Assembly (NCBI RefSeq): GCF_900112445.1
Contig: NZ_FOYY01000006.1
Span: forward strand, 42,969 to 106,968
Direction of reading: 5' to 3'
DNA length: 64,000 nucleotides
Source of the DNA: Thiomicrospira sp. ALE5
GTDB taxonomy: Bacteria; Pseudomonadota; Gammaproteobacteria; Thiomicrospirales; Thiomicrospiraceae
Each line of letters starts with the position of its first letter. Position 1 is the stretch's first letter. The position numbers and the translations under genes were made by a program. This document shows positions 22,376-34,688 of this stretch, piece after piece. The notes beneath the pieces were generated by a model, which was not told the DNA's origin, ran no database searches, and saw only the letters and a list, made by a program, of their open reading frames with translations.

Positions 22376-22999
22376 ATGAAATTAAAAGTAACTGGAATCG
22401 CGATCGCAAGTTTATTTGCCATGAGCATGAACGCCCATGCTGGCGATATTCATCATAATGGCTCATCGGCCTATGTGATTAACTCAGATGGAAACATTGT
22501 TCGTACTACTTGGGGTGGTTGTGTCCGTAGTATTCACTGGTCTAAAGAAACAGCCATTGCTAAGTGTGAAGGTTGGGAAGAGCAGGTAGCTGAAAAGACT
22601 ACAACAGTTGCGCCAGCTCCGGCACCAGCGCCAGCACCCGCTCCTGTTGCAACAGCACCTGAAGCGCCTGAAAAAATTGTTGGTTTATTTGGTTTTGACC
22701 AAGCCGATCTCAACTCAAATGATTTCGAGCGTTTAGATCGCTTTGCCGCCTTCTTAAAAGCGAATCCTAATGAAAGTGCAGTAGTGCATGGTCATACCTG
22801 TACGATTGGTACACCTGCCTACAACTTAGCTTTGTCAGAGCGTCGTGCTAATGCTGCAAAAGCTTATTTATTAAACAAAGGTGTGCCTGCAGATCGTATT
22901 GAAACAGTTGCATTTGGTTTGACTCAACCAGCAGCAAGTAATGATACTGAAGCTGGTCGTGTTCAAAACCGTCGTTTTGAATTGATGCTTGCTGAATAA
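22376..22999 (+). CDS. OmpA-family peptidoglycan-associated outer membrane protein
   Basis: A 207-residue exported protein with a signal peptide ending NAHA at about residue 22. A short N-terminal region with a cysteine pair (GGCVRSIHW and AKCEGWEEQV) follows, then a flexible Ala-Pro hinge (about residues 81-95) and a C-terminal OmpA domain. The OmpA domain has the peptidoglycan-binding signature NLALSERRANAAKAYL, preceded by VVHGHTC and ending RVQNRRFEL. There is no beta-barrel, so it is probably periplasmic, tethering the envelope to peptidoglycan. A terminator follows. Confidence 0.87.
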   Translation: MKLKVTGIAIASLFAMSMNAHAGDIHHNGSSAYVINSDGNIVRTTWGGCVRSIHWSKETAIAKCEGWEEQVAEKTTTVAPAPAPAPAPAPVATAPEAPEKIVGLFGFDQADLNSNDFERLDRFAAFLKANPNESAVVHGHTCTIGTPAYNLALSERRANAAKAYLLNKGVPADRIETVAFGLTQPAASNDTEAGRVQNRRFELMLAE

Positions 23000-23023
23000 T
23001 TAAATTACCAGCGGAACTAAAGT

Positions 23024-23058
23024 AGGGGTGATAGCTTTTAACTATTGCCCTTATTTTT
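23024..23058 (+). terminator. Terminator after OmpA-family gene
   Basis: Eleven-pair stem, AGGGGTGATAG (23024-23034) with CTATTGCCCTT (23042-23052), including G-U pairs. It is followed by ATTTTT. Confidence 0.7.
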
Positions 23059-23145
23059 ATTTATAATTATAAAAAAATTATATGCCGCTATAATTCTTAC
23101 AACTGATAAGTTAATTTTTATAGATAAATCTTTAAGGAGATAGCA

Positions 23146-23895
23146 ATGGCGTTAGTTAATAAAGAAGGTCAACAAGTTCCAAACGTAACCTTTCCAACTC
23201 GTCAAAATGGCGAATGGGTCAATGTCACTTCAGATGAGTTATTCAAAGGCAAAACGGTTATCGTATTTGCATTGCCAGGTGCTTTTACACCAACCTGTTC
23301 TTCAACCCATTTACCACGTTACAATGAACTAGCACCTGTTTTCTTTAAAAACGGTGTCGATAGCATTGTTTGTCTATCTGTAAACGATACCTTCGTTATG
23401 AACGAATGGGCGCGTGATCAAGAAGCGGATAACGTCATTTTGCTACCTGATGGTAATGGTGAGTTCTCTGAAGGTATGGGAATGTTGGTTGATAAAAACA
23501 ACCTAGGTTTTGGTAAGCGTTCATGGCGCTATTCGATGTTAGTTAAAGATGGCGTTGTTGAAAAAATGTTTATCGAGCCAGAAGTAGACGGCGATCCATT
23601 TGAAGTATCAGATGCCGATACCATGTTACATTACATCAACCCTAATGCGGCTAAGCCACCTGTTGCAACCATTTTCACCAAAATCGGTTGCCCATTCTGT
23701 GCTAAAGCAAAAGCAGCCTTAGAAGATGCTGGCATTAAATTTGAAGAAATTATGATCAGCAATAGTGGTTTAACGTCACGCACCTTACGTGCAGTTGCTA
23801 ACCGTGATACTGTACCGCAAGTATTTATCGAAGGCCAGCATGTTGGTGGTTCAGACGATTTAGAAGCTTATTTGGCAAAACAGAAAACCGCCTAA
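23146..23895 (+). CDS. Peroxiredoxin-glutaredoxin fusion protein
   Basis: Glutathione-dependent peroxidase built as a hybrid (PGdx type, as in Haemophilus and Chromatium). The N-terminal Prx5 domain (about 1-165) has the peroxidatic Cys51 in [12 protein letters not shown]. The C-terminal glutaredoxin domain (about 172-249) has the redox motif CPFC at 182-185 and the GSH-binding TVPQVFI and GGSDDL segments. The glutaredoxin domain regenerates the peroxidase using glutathione. Glutathione reductase is encoded directly downstream, separated by a terminator. Confidence 0.95.
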   Translation: MALVNKEGQQVPNVTFPTRQNGEWVNVTSDELFKGKTVIVFALPGAFTPTCSSTHLPRYNELAPVFFKNGVDSIVCLSVNDTFVMNEWARDQEADNVILLPDGNGEFSEGMGMLVDKNNLGFGKRSWRYSMLVKDGVVEKMFIEPEVDGDPFEVSDADTMLHYINPNAAKPPVATIFTKIGCPFCAKAKAALEDAGIKFEEIMISNSGLTSRTLRAVANRDTVPQVFIEGQHVGGSDDLEAYLAKQKTA

Positions 23896-23928
23896 TTCCG
23901 GTCGTTTTGTTAATAAGTAAGTAACAAG

Positions 23929-23973
23929 CAGGGAGTAAAACCTAATGTTAGGGTTTTGCTCCCTGTTTTATTT
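23929..23973 (+). terminator. Strong terminator between prx-grx and gor
   Basis: Fourteen-pair stem, CAGGGAGTAAAACC (23929-23942) with GGTTTTGCTCCCTG (23952-23965), 9-nt loop, then TTTTATTT. Confidence 0.9.
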
Positions 23974-24009
23974 CTAGTCTTTAATAGATAGATGCTATAA
24001 GGATAATAG

Positions 24010-25365
24010 ATGAAATATGATTATGATTTGATTGCAATTGGTGGTGGTAGCGGCGGTTTGTCGGTAGTCGAGCGAGCCGCTGAGTACGGTAAAAAGTGTG
24101 CGGTAGTTGAAGCTAAAAAGCTTGGTGGCACTTGTGTCAATATCGGTTGTGTGCCTAAAAAAGTCATGTGGTTTGGTGCGCACATTGCCGAAGCCTTGCG
24201 TGATGCCCCTGATTACGGTTTTGATCTGGATGTTAAAGGGTTTTCTTGGGCTAAGTTAGTTGAGCAGCGTGAAACCTATATTAAAAACATTAACACCTGG
24301 TTTGGTGGTTATATGGAAAAATTGGGTGTCGATGTATTGCAAGGCTGGGGCAAGTTTGTGGATGCGAATACCATCGAGGTTGATGGTAAGCGCTATACGG
24401 CAGAAGTAATTGTGATCAGTCCCGGTGGCGTACCGGATATTCCACAAGAGACCGAAGGCGCTGAATTAGGTCTGACGTCAGATGGCTTTTTTGCGTTAAC
24501 CGAGCAGCCTAAAAAAGTCGCGGTAATCGGTAGTGGCTATATTGCAGTTGAACTGGCTGGTGTATTCCAGGCACTAGGAACGGATGTCAGTTTATTAAGT
24601 CGCAAGGATTTGGTCTTGCGCGGCTTCGATGACATGATTCGTGAAAATCTAACCGATGCGATGATTGAGAGCGGCATCCACAAGGAATACCATTTCCGAG
24701 TTAAAAAACTGGAACGGGTTGCTGATGGCACGATTACCGTGACCAGTGAAGATGGCCAGTGTCTGACGGGGTTTGACGAGGTGGTCTGGGCAGTAGGGCG
24801 TCGTAACCTACTTGAACCTTTAGCACTCGAAAATGCCGGCATTGAACCAACTAATCGCGGCACCATTGAGGTGGATTCTTGCCACCATACCGGTGTGGCG
24901 AATATCTATGCTATCGGTGATGTAACCGGTCAACCCCAATTGACCCCCGTGGCCATTCGTGCCGGACGTTTTTTAGCAGAACGTTTATATAATGGTAAGC
25001 CTCATTTAAAGCTGGATCTGCATGCGGTGCCGACAGTCATTTTTTCGCACCCTCCGGTTGGTACGGTGGGCTTAGCGGAACATGATGCGCGTAAAGCCTA
25101 TGGTCATGACAATGTGAAGGTGTATACCTCAGTATTTACGCCAATGCGTTATGCCTTTACGCAGCACCAAATCAAAACCGCTTTAAAGCTGGTGGTCTAT
25201 GGGCCTGAAGAGCGAGTAGTCGGGATTCATATTGTGGGTGATGGTGCCGATGAAATGTTGCAAGGCTTTGCGGTTGCCGTGCAAATGAACGCGCGTAAAT
25301 CAGATTTAGATGCGACCATTGCGATTCATCCTAGCTCAGCTGAAGAGCTGGTTACGATGCGTTAA
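24010..25365 (+). CDS. gor: Glutathione-disulfide reductase
   Basis: NADPH-dependent flavoprotein that reduces glutathione disulfide in the cytoplasm. The 451-residue protein has FAD motif GGGSGG and the redox-active disulfide Cys42-Cys47 in LGGTCVNIGCVPKK. The NADPH-binding motif is GSGYIAVELAG. The second FAD motif is YAIGDVTG, and the C-terminal dimer-interface HPSSAEE supplies the catalytic His. The family alternatives (dihydrolipoamide dehydrogenase, mercuric reductase) are excluded by the GSH-reductase-like tail and length. It serves the adjacent peroxiredoxin-glutaredoxin protein. It converges on waaA with a 16-bp gap. Confidence 0.95.
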   Translation: MKYDYDLIAIGGGSGGLSVVERAAEYGKKCAVVEAKKLGGTCVNIGCVPKKVMWFGAHIAEALRDAPDYGFDLDVKGFSWAKLVEQRETYIKNINTWFGGYMEKLGVDVLQGWGKFVDANTIEVDGKRYTAEVIVISPGGVPDIPQETEGAELGLTSDGFFALTEQPKKVAVIGSGYIAVELAGVFQALGTDVSLLSRKDLVLRGFDDMIRENLTDAMIESGIHKEYHFRVKKLERVADGTITVTSEDGQCLTGFDEVVWAVGRRNLLEPLALENAGIEPTNRGTIEVDSCHHTGVANIYAIGDVTGQPQLTPVAIRAGRFLAERLYNGKPHLKLDLHAVPTVIFSHPPVGTVGLAEHDARKAYGHDNVKVYTSVFTPMRYAFTQHQIKTALKLVVYGPEERVVGIHIVGDGADEMLQGFAVAVQMNARKSDLDATIAIHPSSAEELVTMR

Positions 25366-25381
25366 GCTTGAGTTAACGACC

Positions 25382-26599
25382 TTAGTCAATTCGGCCTAGC
25401 GCAAGTCGGTAGGCCGTTAACACATCCGGTTGTTGCGCAATAAGTTGTGCTGCGCGAGTGCCATAACGCTCGCGCAGCGCAGCGTTAGTCAGTAGCTGAT
25501 TAAGTCGCTGTTGCAGTTTTTCATAATTAGGGCAAATAATTAGCCCGCCTTCCTGTTCAAACAAGGCCGCCTCTGGCGCAAAGTCACGATTATCCGGCCC
25601 GGTTAGAATGCATCGTCCGTATGCAGCGGCCTCTAAAAAGTTATGCCCTCCTTTCGTTACAAAAGATCCTCCCATAACGACGATTTTGGCATGTTCAAAC
25701 CAAGCTAATAGCTGCCCAAAACGCTGCTCAATACACACCAGGCCTGGTGGCGGTGTTGCGGGGAGTGTGTCAGCCAAGCAGACCATAACACCGCGCTGCT
25801 GCAGGGTTTTAAACAAGCGTCGCGCGTGATGCGGATGGCGGGGTGCCACAACCAATAATTCGGTGCGCCCCAAGGCTAACCAATGTTCAATCAAAGCGAT
25901 ATCTTCACCTTGATGCGTTGAGGCCATGACGACATAGTCTGCACTTGTCGGTGCGGGTTGATGTCGAGGCTGTTGAAGGTTACTGAGTTTTAGATTCCCC
26001 ACTACCTGTATTTTGTTAGCGGCCGCACCCAGGCTAATAAAATCCTGCTTATCAGTGGGGTGGCGTACCATGATGCTGTCGCAGGCAGTAAAGCAGGCCT
26101 GGTAAGCCTGTTTTAGCCAAGCGGGTGCGCGCAGGCTTTTGGCTGAAAGGCGGCCGTTAATTAAATGAATGGTCAGGCCTGCTTTTTTGGCGGTTTGATA
26201 TAAATTAGGCCATAGTTCCGTTTCTACTACCCACAGTGCCTGCGGCTGCGCTAGAGCTAAAAAGCGCTGAATGGCACTGGGATAGTCGAGCGGTAAATAG
26301 GCGAGTTGAAGTCGTGGATGGCTAACCGACTGCGCGGCACGCATACCGGTAGGGGTGTTGCAGGTGATAAGCCAGGCCTGCTCAGGTTCAGCTTGGATTA
26401 ATGGCGTAATTAGGCGAACTTCGCCTACTGAAGCGCAATGAATCCAAATAGGTTGAGCAGGCCTGCTGGTGAAGCGGTAGTCAAAGCCTAATCGCTGCAA
26501 AATAAAGCGCCAGCTCCCTTGTCGCTTAATCGCCTCCCAAGCTAGCCAAATGAGTAGCAGCGGTGCGATTAAGCGAATAAGCAGTTGGTAGCGCCACAT
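25382..26599 (-). CDS. waaA: Kdo (or Kdo8N) transferase WaaA
   Basis: GT30 glycosyltransferase that transfers Kdo-type sugars from CMP-Kdo to lipid IVA at the inner membrane. The 405-residue protein has a single N-terminal membrane anchor (LLIRLIAPLLLIWLAW). The acceptor-side motif is CASVGEVRL with the catalytic Glu. The donor domain has APRHPHHARR and the VMGGSFVTKGGHNFLEAAAYG loop. It is the last gene of the gmk-kdnA-kdnB-kdsB-waaA operon, 11 bp behind kdsB. Because kdnAB are present, its natural donor may be CMP-8-amino-Kdo. It carries five CAGGCCTG words (25739-26458). Confidence 0.93.
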   Translation of the reverse strand: MWRYQLLIRLIAPLLLIWLAWEAIKRQGSWRFILQRLGFDYRFTSRPAQPIWIHCASVGEVRLITPLIQAEPEQAWLITCNTPTGMRAAQSVSHPRLQLAYLPLDYPSAIQRFLALAQPQALWVVETELWPNLYQTAKKAGLTIHLINGRLSAKSLRAPAWLKQAYQACFTACDSIMVRHPTDKQDFISLGAAANKIQVVGNLKLSNLQQPRHQPAPTSADYVVMASTHQGEDIALIEHWLALGRTELLVVAPRHPHHARRLFKTLQQRGVMVCLADTLPATPPPGLVCIEQRFGQLLAWFEHAKIVVMGGSFVTKGGHNFLEAAAYGRCILTGPDNRDFAPEAALFEQEGGLIICPNYEKLQQRLNQLLTNAALRERYGTRAAQLIAQQPDVLTAYRLALGRID

Positions 26600-26610
26600 C
26601 CGAACAGGAC

Positions 26611-27356
26611 CTAGTGACCCGATAATAACAAGGCTTCCATGATCTCTAGATCACCCGGCACATCAACTTCCGGGGAATCGTAGCGGCTTTCGACCACCTT
26701 GATTTTATGCCCCTGTTCTAACACGCGCAGTTGCTCTAGCTTTTCAATATCCTCTAAACGACCTAATGGCCAGCGCGCATATTGATCGACAAAAGACTTG
26801 GTGTAAGCATAGACACCGAGATGCTTGTAGGAGTCGTGATCCCAATAATCACGACCATGCGGGATGGTCGCACGTGAAAAATACAGCGCAAAGCCATGAA
26901 TGTCGGTGACCAGTTTGACATCTTTGGGGCTAGTGATTTCGGCTTCATTAACAATCTTGAACGACAGGGTGCTCATGGCAAATGAGCCATCATAATCGGC
27001 TGATTTAAATGGCGCAATCACCGCCTCAATCGACTCGTGATGAACCAACGGCTGATCGCCCTGTACATTGACGATTAAGCAATCATCAGACAAATTTAAT
27101 GCCGCGGCGGCGGCGGCAATGCGGTCCGTGCCTGATGCGGCTTCTACCGGTGTCATAACCACATCACCGCCAAAGTCACGCACCACGTTTGCAATGCGTT
27201 CATCATCGGTTGCCACATAGACACCGGCTAAGCCGTCTGCTTTGGCAATCCGCTCATAAACATGCTGAATCATCGGTTTGCCGGCAATCAGCTTTAACGG
27301 TTTGCCTGGCAGCCGTGAGCTGCCGTAACGCGCGGGAATAAAAACGACCGTTTGCA

Positions 27357-27357
<1 letters not shown>
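26611..27357 (-). CDS. kdsB: CMP-Kdo synthetase KdsB (possibly Kdo8N-specific)
   Basis: Activates Kdo with CTP to CMP-Kdo. The 248-residue protein has the nucleotidyltransferase opening FIPARYGSSRLPGKPL, the NVQGDQPL motif and the YFSRATIPHGRD segment. The ATG overlaps the kdnB stop by one base, indicating tight coupling. In Shewanella oneidensis the kdsB encoded beside kdnAB is dedicated to 8-amino-Kdo; the same gene order here suggests, but does not prove, the same preference. Confidence 0.93.
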
Positions 27358-30256
<2,899 letters not shown>

Positions 30257-30360
30257 AAAAAACACACATAGAATGATTAGTTATACAGTTTATCAAAAAA
30301 GCACCTATTTTCCTGTAGGTTTTGCGCATTAACAACGAAATTTTGGATACAATTTGTTTT

Positions 30361-30888
30361 ATGAGCAAACAAAGTATCTTTTTAGTTGGGCCGATGGGGG
30401 CCGGAAAATCCACCGTAGGGCGTATTTTGGCCGAAAAATTGGGTTATGAATTTATTGATAGCGACCACGAAATCGAGGCACGAACCGGTGTAACAATCCC
30501 GGTTATTTTTGATATTGAAGGTGAAGCCGGATTTCGTGCACGCGAGAGTGCGGTGATTGATGATATTTCGCAACGACCAGGCCTGGTGCTTGCCACCGGT
30601 GGTGGCGCGGTATTGTCTGCCGATAATCGTCGTCATTTGGCCGCACGTGGGTTTGTGGTTTACTTGCGTTCCTCGCTTGCTGCGCTGGTTCAGCGAACCA
30701 AAAATGATCGTAATCGTCCATTATTGCAAACCGACAATCCAGAGGCGGTGATTGAACGTTTATTAACAGAGCGCGGCCCGCTTTACGAAGACGTCGCAGA
30801 CTTAATTGTTGATACGCAACAGTCGTCTGTATTTCGAGTTGTGCGGCATATTCAAGACCAGTTGGTGCGCGAAGGTGTCGTCGCCTAA
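30361..30888 (+). CDS. aroK: Shikimate kinase
   Basis: Phosphorylates shikimate in aromatic amino acid synthesis. The 175-residue protein has the P-loop GPMGAGKST (residues 10-18), the shikimate-binding DSDHEIE and GFRARE segments, and ATGGGAVL. Its ATG is not preceded by a ribosome binding site. A -10-like TACAAT at 30348-30353 lies only seven bases upstream, so a leaderless transcript is possible. It is followed by aroB, the usual proteobacterial pairing. Confidence 0.95.
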   Translation: MSKQSIFLVGPMGAGKSTVGRILAEKLGYEFIDSDHEIEARTGVTIPVIFDIEGEAGFRARESAVIDDISQRPGLVLATGGGAVLSADNRRHLAARGFVVYLRSSLAALVQRTKNDRNRPLLQTDNPEAVIERLLTERGPLYEDVADLIVDTQQSSVFRVVRHIQDQLVREGVVA

Positions 30889-30958
30889 TCGCCCTTTTGC
30901 TAACGCATCATTTTAATTTAACCTGCTTAGTGTAGATAGCCTACTTTAGGATAGTCCA

Positions 30959-32038
30959 TTGATAACCTTAACCGTAGATTTAGCTGAACGTAGTTATCCG
31001 ATTTATATCGGCCAAGACCTATTGCAAAAACCTGAACGCATGACCCCGTTTGTTAAAGGCACGCAGGTGATGATTGTGACCAATACCACTGTTGCACCTT
31101 TGTATTTGGAGGCCTGCAAGGCGTTGTTTACCGGGTTTAAAGTGGACGCGGTGGTGCTGCCAGATGGTGAAGCTTATAAAAACCTTGAGATTTTGAACCG
31201 TATCTTTGATCAGCTGATTGGCGGTCATTTTGATCGTAAATGTACGCTGGTTGCATTAGGTGGCGGCGTAATCGGTGATATGACCGGTTTTGCGGCGGCG
31301 GCCTATCAGCGTGGTGTGCCGTTTATTCAAGTGCCGACCACGCTCTTGTCGCAAGTTGATTCGTCTGTCGGCGGCAAAACCGGGGTGAATCACCCGCAGG
31401 GCAAAAATATGATTGGTGCGTTTCATCAGCCACAAGCGGTGCTGATTGATACCAATACCCTGAACACGCTGGAAGACCGTCAACTATCAGCAGGCCTGGC
31501 GGAAGTGATTAAATATGGCCTGATTCGAGATTTGCCGTTTTTTGAATGGTTGGAGGAGCATCTTGAAGGTTTGATGGCGCGTGATCCAGTCTTGTTGGCC
31601 GAGGCGATTGAGCGTTCGTGCCGAAATAAAGCCGAGATAGTGGCGGCAGACGAAACCGAACAAGGCCAGCGCGCGCTGTTGAATTTAGGCCATACCTTTG
31701 GGCACGCGATTGAAGCGGGCATGGGTTATGGTGCGTGGTTGCATGGTGAGGCGATTAGCGCCGGGATGATGCAGGCGGCCTATATGTCACAGCTGTTGGG
31801 CGATTTGAGCGCGGCGGATGTGGCGCGGATTGCGGCCTTGTTTAAACGCGCTAACTTACCGGTTTATCCGCCGAATGAACTGAGCAACGCACAGTTTATG
31901 CAGTATATGGCGGGTGACAAAAAAGTGCAGGCCGGGGGGGGGCGTTTGGTATTGATGAAGTCAATCGGTCAGGCTTATATTAGCGGTGATTACCCGGCGG
32001 ACACGCTGACACAAACTCTCAACGATTGGCGTATTTAA
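30959..32038 (+). CDS. aroB: 3-Dehydroquinate synthase
   Basis: NAD- and metal-dependent enzyme that closes the first ring of the shikimate pathway. The TTG start at 30959 is supported by the family N-terminus ([15 protein letters not shown]) and AGGA upstream. The 359-residue protein has [16 protein letters not shown], the [22 protein letters not shown] stretch and [10 protein letters not shown] with zinc-binding histidines. It lies 70 bp after aroK, probably in one operon. One CAGGCCTG at 31491 falls in the LSAGLAEV segment. Confidence 0.95.
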   Translation: MITLTVDLAERSYPIYIGQDLLQKPERMTPFVKGTQVMIVTNTTVAPLYLEACKALFTGFKVDAVVLPDGEAYKNLEILNRIFDQLIGGHFDRKCTLVALGGGVIGDMTGFAAAAYQRGVPFIQVPTTLLSQVDSSVGGKTGVNHPQGKNMIGAFHQPQAVLIDTNTLNTLEDRQLSAGLAEVIKYGLIRDLPFFEWLEEHLEGLMARDPVLLAEAIERSCRNKAEIVAADETEQGQRALLNLGHTFGHAIEAGMGYGAWLHGEAISAGMMQAAYMSQLLGDLSAADVARIAALFKRANLPVYPPNELSNAQFMQYMAGDKKVQAGGGRLVLMKSIGQAYISGDYPADTLTQTLNDWRI

Positions 32039-32060
32039 CTAAGTTCATCTTAAAGAGGGT

Positions 32061-32127
32061 CTTAGCTATCCCTGAACGCCGCCTCTTTTTGCGCAGCAAA
32101 AATCGAAGGCGGGAGGGGATAGCTAAG
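32061..32127. repeat. Nested 67-nt inverted repeat between aroB and the epimerase gene
   Basis: Three concentric inverted repeats: CTTAGCTATCCC (32061-32072) with GGGATAGCTAAG (32116-32127); CCGCCT (32079-32084) with AGGCGG (32107-32112); TTTTTGC (32086-32092) with GCAAAAA (32096-32102), with a loop of three bases. No T-run follows, so it is not a standard terminator. It could be a REP/MITE-like element, an RNA-stability hairpin or a small RNA. I saw only this copy in the window. Confidence 0.75.
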
Positions 32128-32180
32128 GCCAAATTTACGGCCTCAAATTATTTCATTTCTTCAACGTCTAAGGACCTACC

Positions 32181-33086
32181 ATGCTAGACCATTTGCAACA
32201 GCGTTTTGATCACCCCAATGTGCGCTTTTATCAGCGTGACCAATTAATCATGATTGAATTACAAAACGACTATGGTCAAGCGACCTTAACCACTCATGGC
32301 GCGACCTTATTAAGCTATATTCCTGCTGGTGGGCAGGATTTATTGTGGGTTAGTGACACCGCTATTTATGATGGCACCAAGCCCGTGCGTGGTGGCGTGC
32401 CAGTATGTTGGCCGTGGTTTGGCGCCTACGATGCCAGTAAGATGGGTGCGCACCCAACAGATGCCGCTAAAAAAGCTCATGGCTTTGCGCGCTATGAGTT
32501 GTGGGATGTTGAATCAGTGGAAAGTGTGGGCGATGCCACGCGTTTGGTATTAAGTCTTGTATCGAATGCACGGATTCAGCAGGCCTGGCCGTATGATTTC
32601 AAATTGAGTTTAGTGGTTACTCTAGGCAAACAGTTATCTATTGAGCTGATTGGCGAAAATCGCAGTGACCAGGCCTGGTTTGTGACCGAAGCCTTGCACA
32701 GCTATTTTAAGGTCGCCCATGCACCAGGCCTGGTAATTGAAGGTTTAGAGGGCGTAACTTTTTATGACAAAAACCAAGATTTTGCGCCCTTCACGCAGCA
32801 AGACACCCTAAGCCTTCAGCCACCAATGGACTGCGTTTATGTGGATCATCATGCAGCGGTTGTGATCAAAGATCAAGGGCGTGATATTGTGATCGATAAA
32901 ACGAACAGTGCCAGCACCATTGTATGGAATCCGGGGGCCGAAGGCGTTAAAGCCTTTGCCGATATGCCTGATGATCAATATCAATATATGGTCTGTGTTG
33001 AGTCCGGTAATGCGCTGCAAAATGGCTACGAGCTGGCACCGGGTCAGCGTCATGTCATGAGTATGGTTTTATCTTGTCGGTGTTAG
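32181..33086 (+). CDS. D-hexose-6-phosphate mutarotase, YeaD-like
   Basis: Aldose-1-epimerase-superfamily protein of 301 residues, most like the glucose-6-phosphate 1-epimerase branch (YeaD). It would interconvert alpha and beta anomers of hexose 6-phosphates in the cytoplasm. Family landmarks are THGATLLSYIP, the VRGGVPVCWPWFGA phosphate-binding segment, KKAHGFARYELW with a catalytic His, TEALHSYFKV, and VWNPGAEGVKAFADMPDD. AAGGA precedes the ATG. It contains three CAGGCCTG words (32580, 32670, 32725) within 150 bp. Confidence 0.87.
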   Translation: MLDHLQQRFDHPNVRFYQRDQLIMIELQNDYGQATLTTHGATLLSYIPAGGQDLLWVSDTAIYDGTKPVRGGVPVCWPWFGAYDASKMGAHPTDAAKKAHGFARYELWDVESVESVGDATRLVLSLVSNARIQQAWPYDFKLSLVVTLGKQLSIELIGENRSDQAWFVTEALHSYFKVAHAPGLVIEGLEGVTFYDKNQDFAPFTQQDTLSLQPPMDCVYVDHHAAVVIKDQGRDIVIDKTNSASTIVWNPGAEGVKAFADMPDDQYQYMVCVESGNALQNGYELAPGQRHVMSMVLSCRC

Positions 33087-33110
33087 GCTGAAGCAAAGAG
33101 GAGCAGGTAA

Positions 33111-33449
33111 ATGATTAATGAGCTGGTCAGTGGGGTATTAACCGGTTTTTCTGGTTTAATTCGTCCCTATTTGAGTGAGTTGGGGCTAGCCATGATGGCA
33201 TCCCTGCTCGTTGTTTATGGTAATGACATTATGAACTTACTTAAACAACAAATTGGCGCATTAAATTTTGTACTTAAATTAACCCTGTTTATTGTTTTTT
33301 GCGCGGTGGGCTTTGGCCTGTTAACCAGTCTATTCACACCTTGGTTGATTTCACTTTTGGCTGAGTTAGACGACCTATGGCTGGGCTTGGCGGTATTAGG
33401 CTTGTTCTATTTGATAGGCTTTTTGGCTAAAAAGCGCGGCGTGCTTTAG
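33111..33449 (+). CDS. DUF3392-type integral membrane protein
   Basis: A 112-residue protein with about three membrane helices: residues 22-38 (ELGLAMMASLLVVYGND), 52-74 (FVLKLTLFIVFCAVGFGLLTSLF) and 88-106. It matches from memory the uncharacterised DUF3392 family of gammaproteobacteria. GAGGAG gives a strong ribosome binding site and the gene starts 25 bp after the epimerase gene, so they are probably co-transcribed. Function unknown. Confidence 0.7.
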   Translation: MINELVSGVLTGFSGLIRPYLSELGLAMMASLLVVYGNDIMNLLKQQIGALNFVLKLTLFIVFCAVGFGLLTSLFTPWLISLLAELDDLWLGLAVLGLFYLIGFLAKKRGVL

Positions 33450-33470
33450 AAGAAGTTGTTAGTTGCAACT

Positions 33471-33491
33471 AGGCCTGCAAAAGCAGGCCTG
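33471..33491. terminator. Hairpin made of a CAGGCCTG pair between DUF3392 gene and sod
   Basis: AGGCCTGC (33471-33478), loop AAAA, GCAGGCCT (33483-33490). It sits between convergent genes. It lacks a T-tract on either strand, so termination is plausible but not certain. Confidence 0.55.
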
Positions 33492-33503
33492 CTAATGTCT
33501 TGG

Positions 33504-34112
33504 TTATTTGTTTACTTGATATAGCTCATCAACTTTGTTCCAGTTGACCACGTCCCACCAAGCATTGATATAGTCAGGACGACGGTTTTGGTAGCGTAGG
33601 TAATAAGCGTGCTCCCAAACATCTAAACCTAAGATAGGCGTGCCTTTAACCTCGGCAATATCCATTAATGGATTGTCTTGGTTAGGGGTTGAGGTAATTT
33701 GTAACTTGCCTTCGCCGTTGACGATTAACCAAGCCCAGCCAGAACCAAACCGGGTGAGGCCGGCTTGGGTAAATTGGGTTTTAAAACTATCAAAATCACC
33801 AAAAGTGGCTTTAATATCATCAGCCAGTCCACCTGTTGGAGTACCCATGCTGTCGGGTGTCATCAGGCTCCAAAAAAAACTATGGTTCCAGTGACCACCA
33901 CCATTGTTCCGCACTGCGGGTGATATCGCACCCGCATTACGAACCAAGTCTTCCAGGTCTTTTCCGTCATGCTCGCTGCCAGCTAAGGCATTATTTAGGT
34001 TGGTGATATAAGTATTATGGTGCTTAGAATGGTGGATTTCCATAGTTTGGGCATCAATAGCAAATTCTAACGCGTTATAGTCATAAGCTAAATCAGGCAA
34101 AGTGAAGCTCAT
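33504..34112 (-). CDS. sodA: Superoxide dismutase, Mn/Fe family (Mn-type signature)
   Basis: Dismutates superoxide in the cytoplasm. The 202-residue protein has metal ligands in [12 protein letters not shown] (first His), the [13 protein letters not shown] segment (second His), LDVWEHAYY (Asp and third His). The Gly-Gly-His context and Gln in TPNQDNPL match the manganese-type signature rather than the Ala-Gln/Thr-Ser-Asn-Ala pattern of iron SodB. Metal use cannot be settled from sequence, and cambialistic enzymes exist. AAAGGA lies seven bases upstream of the ATG. Confidence 0.88.
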   Translation of the reverse strand: MSFTLPDLAYDYNALEFAIDAQTMEIHHSKHHNTYITNLNNALAGSEHDGKDLEDLVRNAGAISPAVRNNGGGHWNHSFFWSLMTPDSMGTPTGGLADDIKATFGDFDSFKTQFTQAGLTRFGSGWAWLIVNGEGKLQITSTPNQDNPLMDIAEVKGTPILGLDVWEHAYYLRYQNRRPDYINAWWDVVNWNKVDELYQVNK

Positions 34113-34215
34113 AGTCTGTTCCTTTGATTAAGATTGTGAATGTTTTAAAACTGTAACAAACAATATTCTATATGCAAATGCGACAAGGTGAAAGCCCTAG
34201 TATTTTACTAGGGTA

Positions 34216-34524
34216 TTAAAAAATATTATCTAAGCGCTCAGGTGGCGGTGCCATATCACCTATCTTTTCAACTTCTTGCGGTGGCAATTGAATGAAATAG
34301 CCTTTCGTTTGCAAAGCGTCCCAGACTTTCGTAGGATCCTCACGCCCCATTTTGCGAGTGGGTGTCATTTCAAAATCCAGCACATGTTTCGCTTCACCAA
34401 ACATGACCAGCAACTCTTGGGGTAAATCACTCAGTTGCGTTGTTTGTGGAACCATAATATAAAGCTCGTCTTTTTTGCTGCTTTTGTAAGCTGAAACCGC
34501 AAGGCTGGATTGCACTGACGCCAT
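34216..34524 (-). CDS. YcgL-domain protein
   Basis: A 102-residue protein of the small YcgL (UPF0745) family of gammaproteobacteria; function unknown. The family pattern is visible in SAYKSSKKDELYIMV, LPQELLVMFG and KGYFIQLPP, ending in PPERLDNIF. GGAG precedes the ATG. It is divergent from the NDUFA9-like gene with 164 bp between, which should hold both promoters. Confidence 0.75.
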   Translation of the reverse strand: MASVQSSLAVSAYKSSKKDELYIMVPQTTQLSDLPQELLVMFGEAKHVLDFEMTPTRKMGREDPTKVWDALQTKGYFIQLPPQEVEKIGDMAPPPERLDNIF

Positions 34525-34688
34525 AGTATCTCCGAATTTGACTAGATAAATAAATCATTACGCGCTATTGTAACCGATTAGTAGCGTTGTTTTCTGGCTT
34601 GACCGAGCTCAGCCTTTTACTTAATATGCTGCACAATCTTTAAAACATGCTATCACAGCGAATTCACTTAGATAGGGTTGCATAACAG

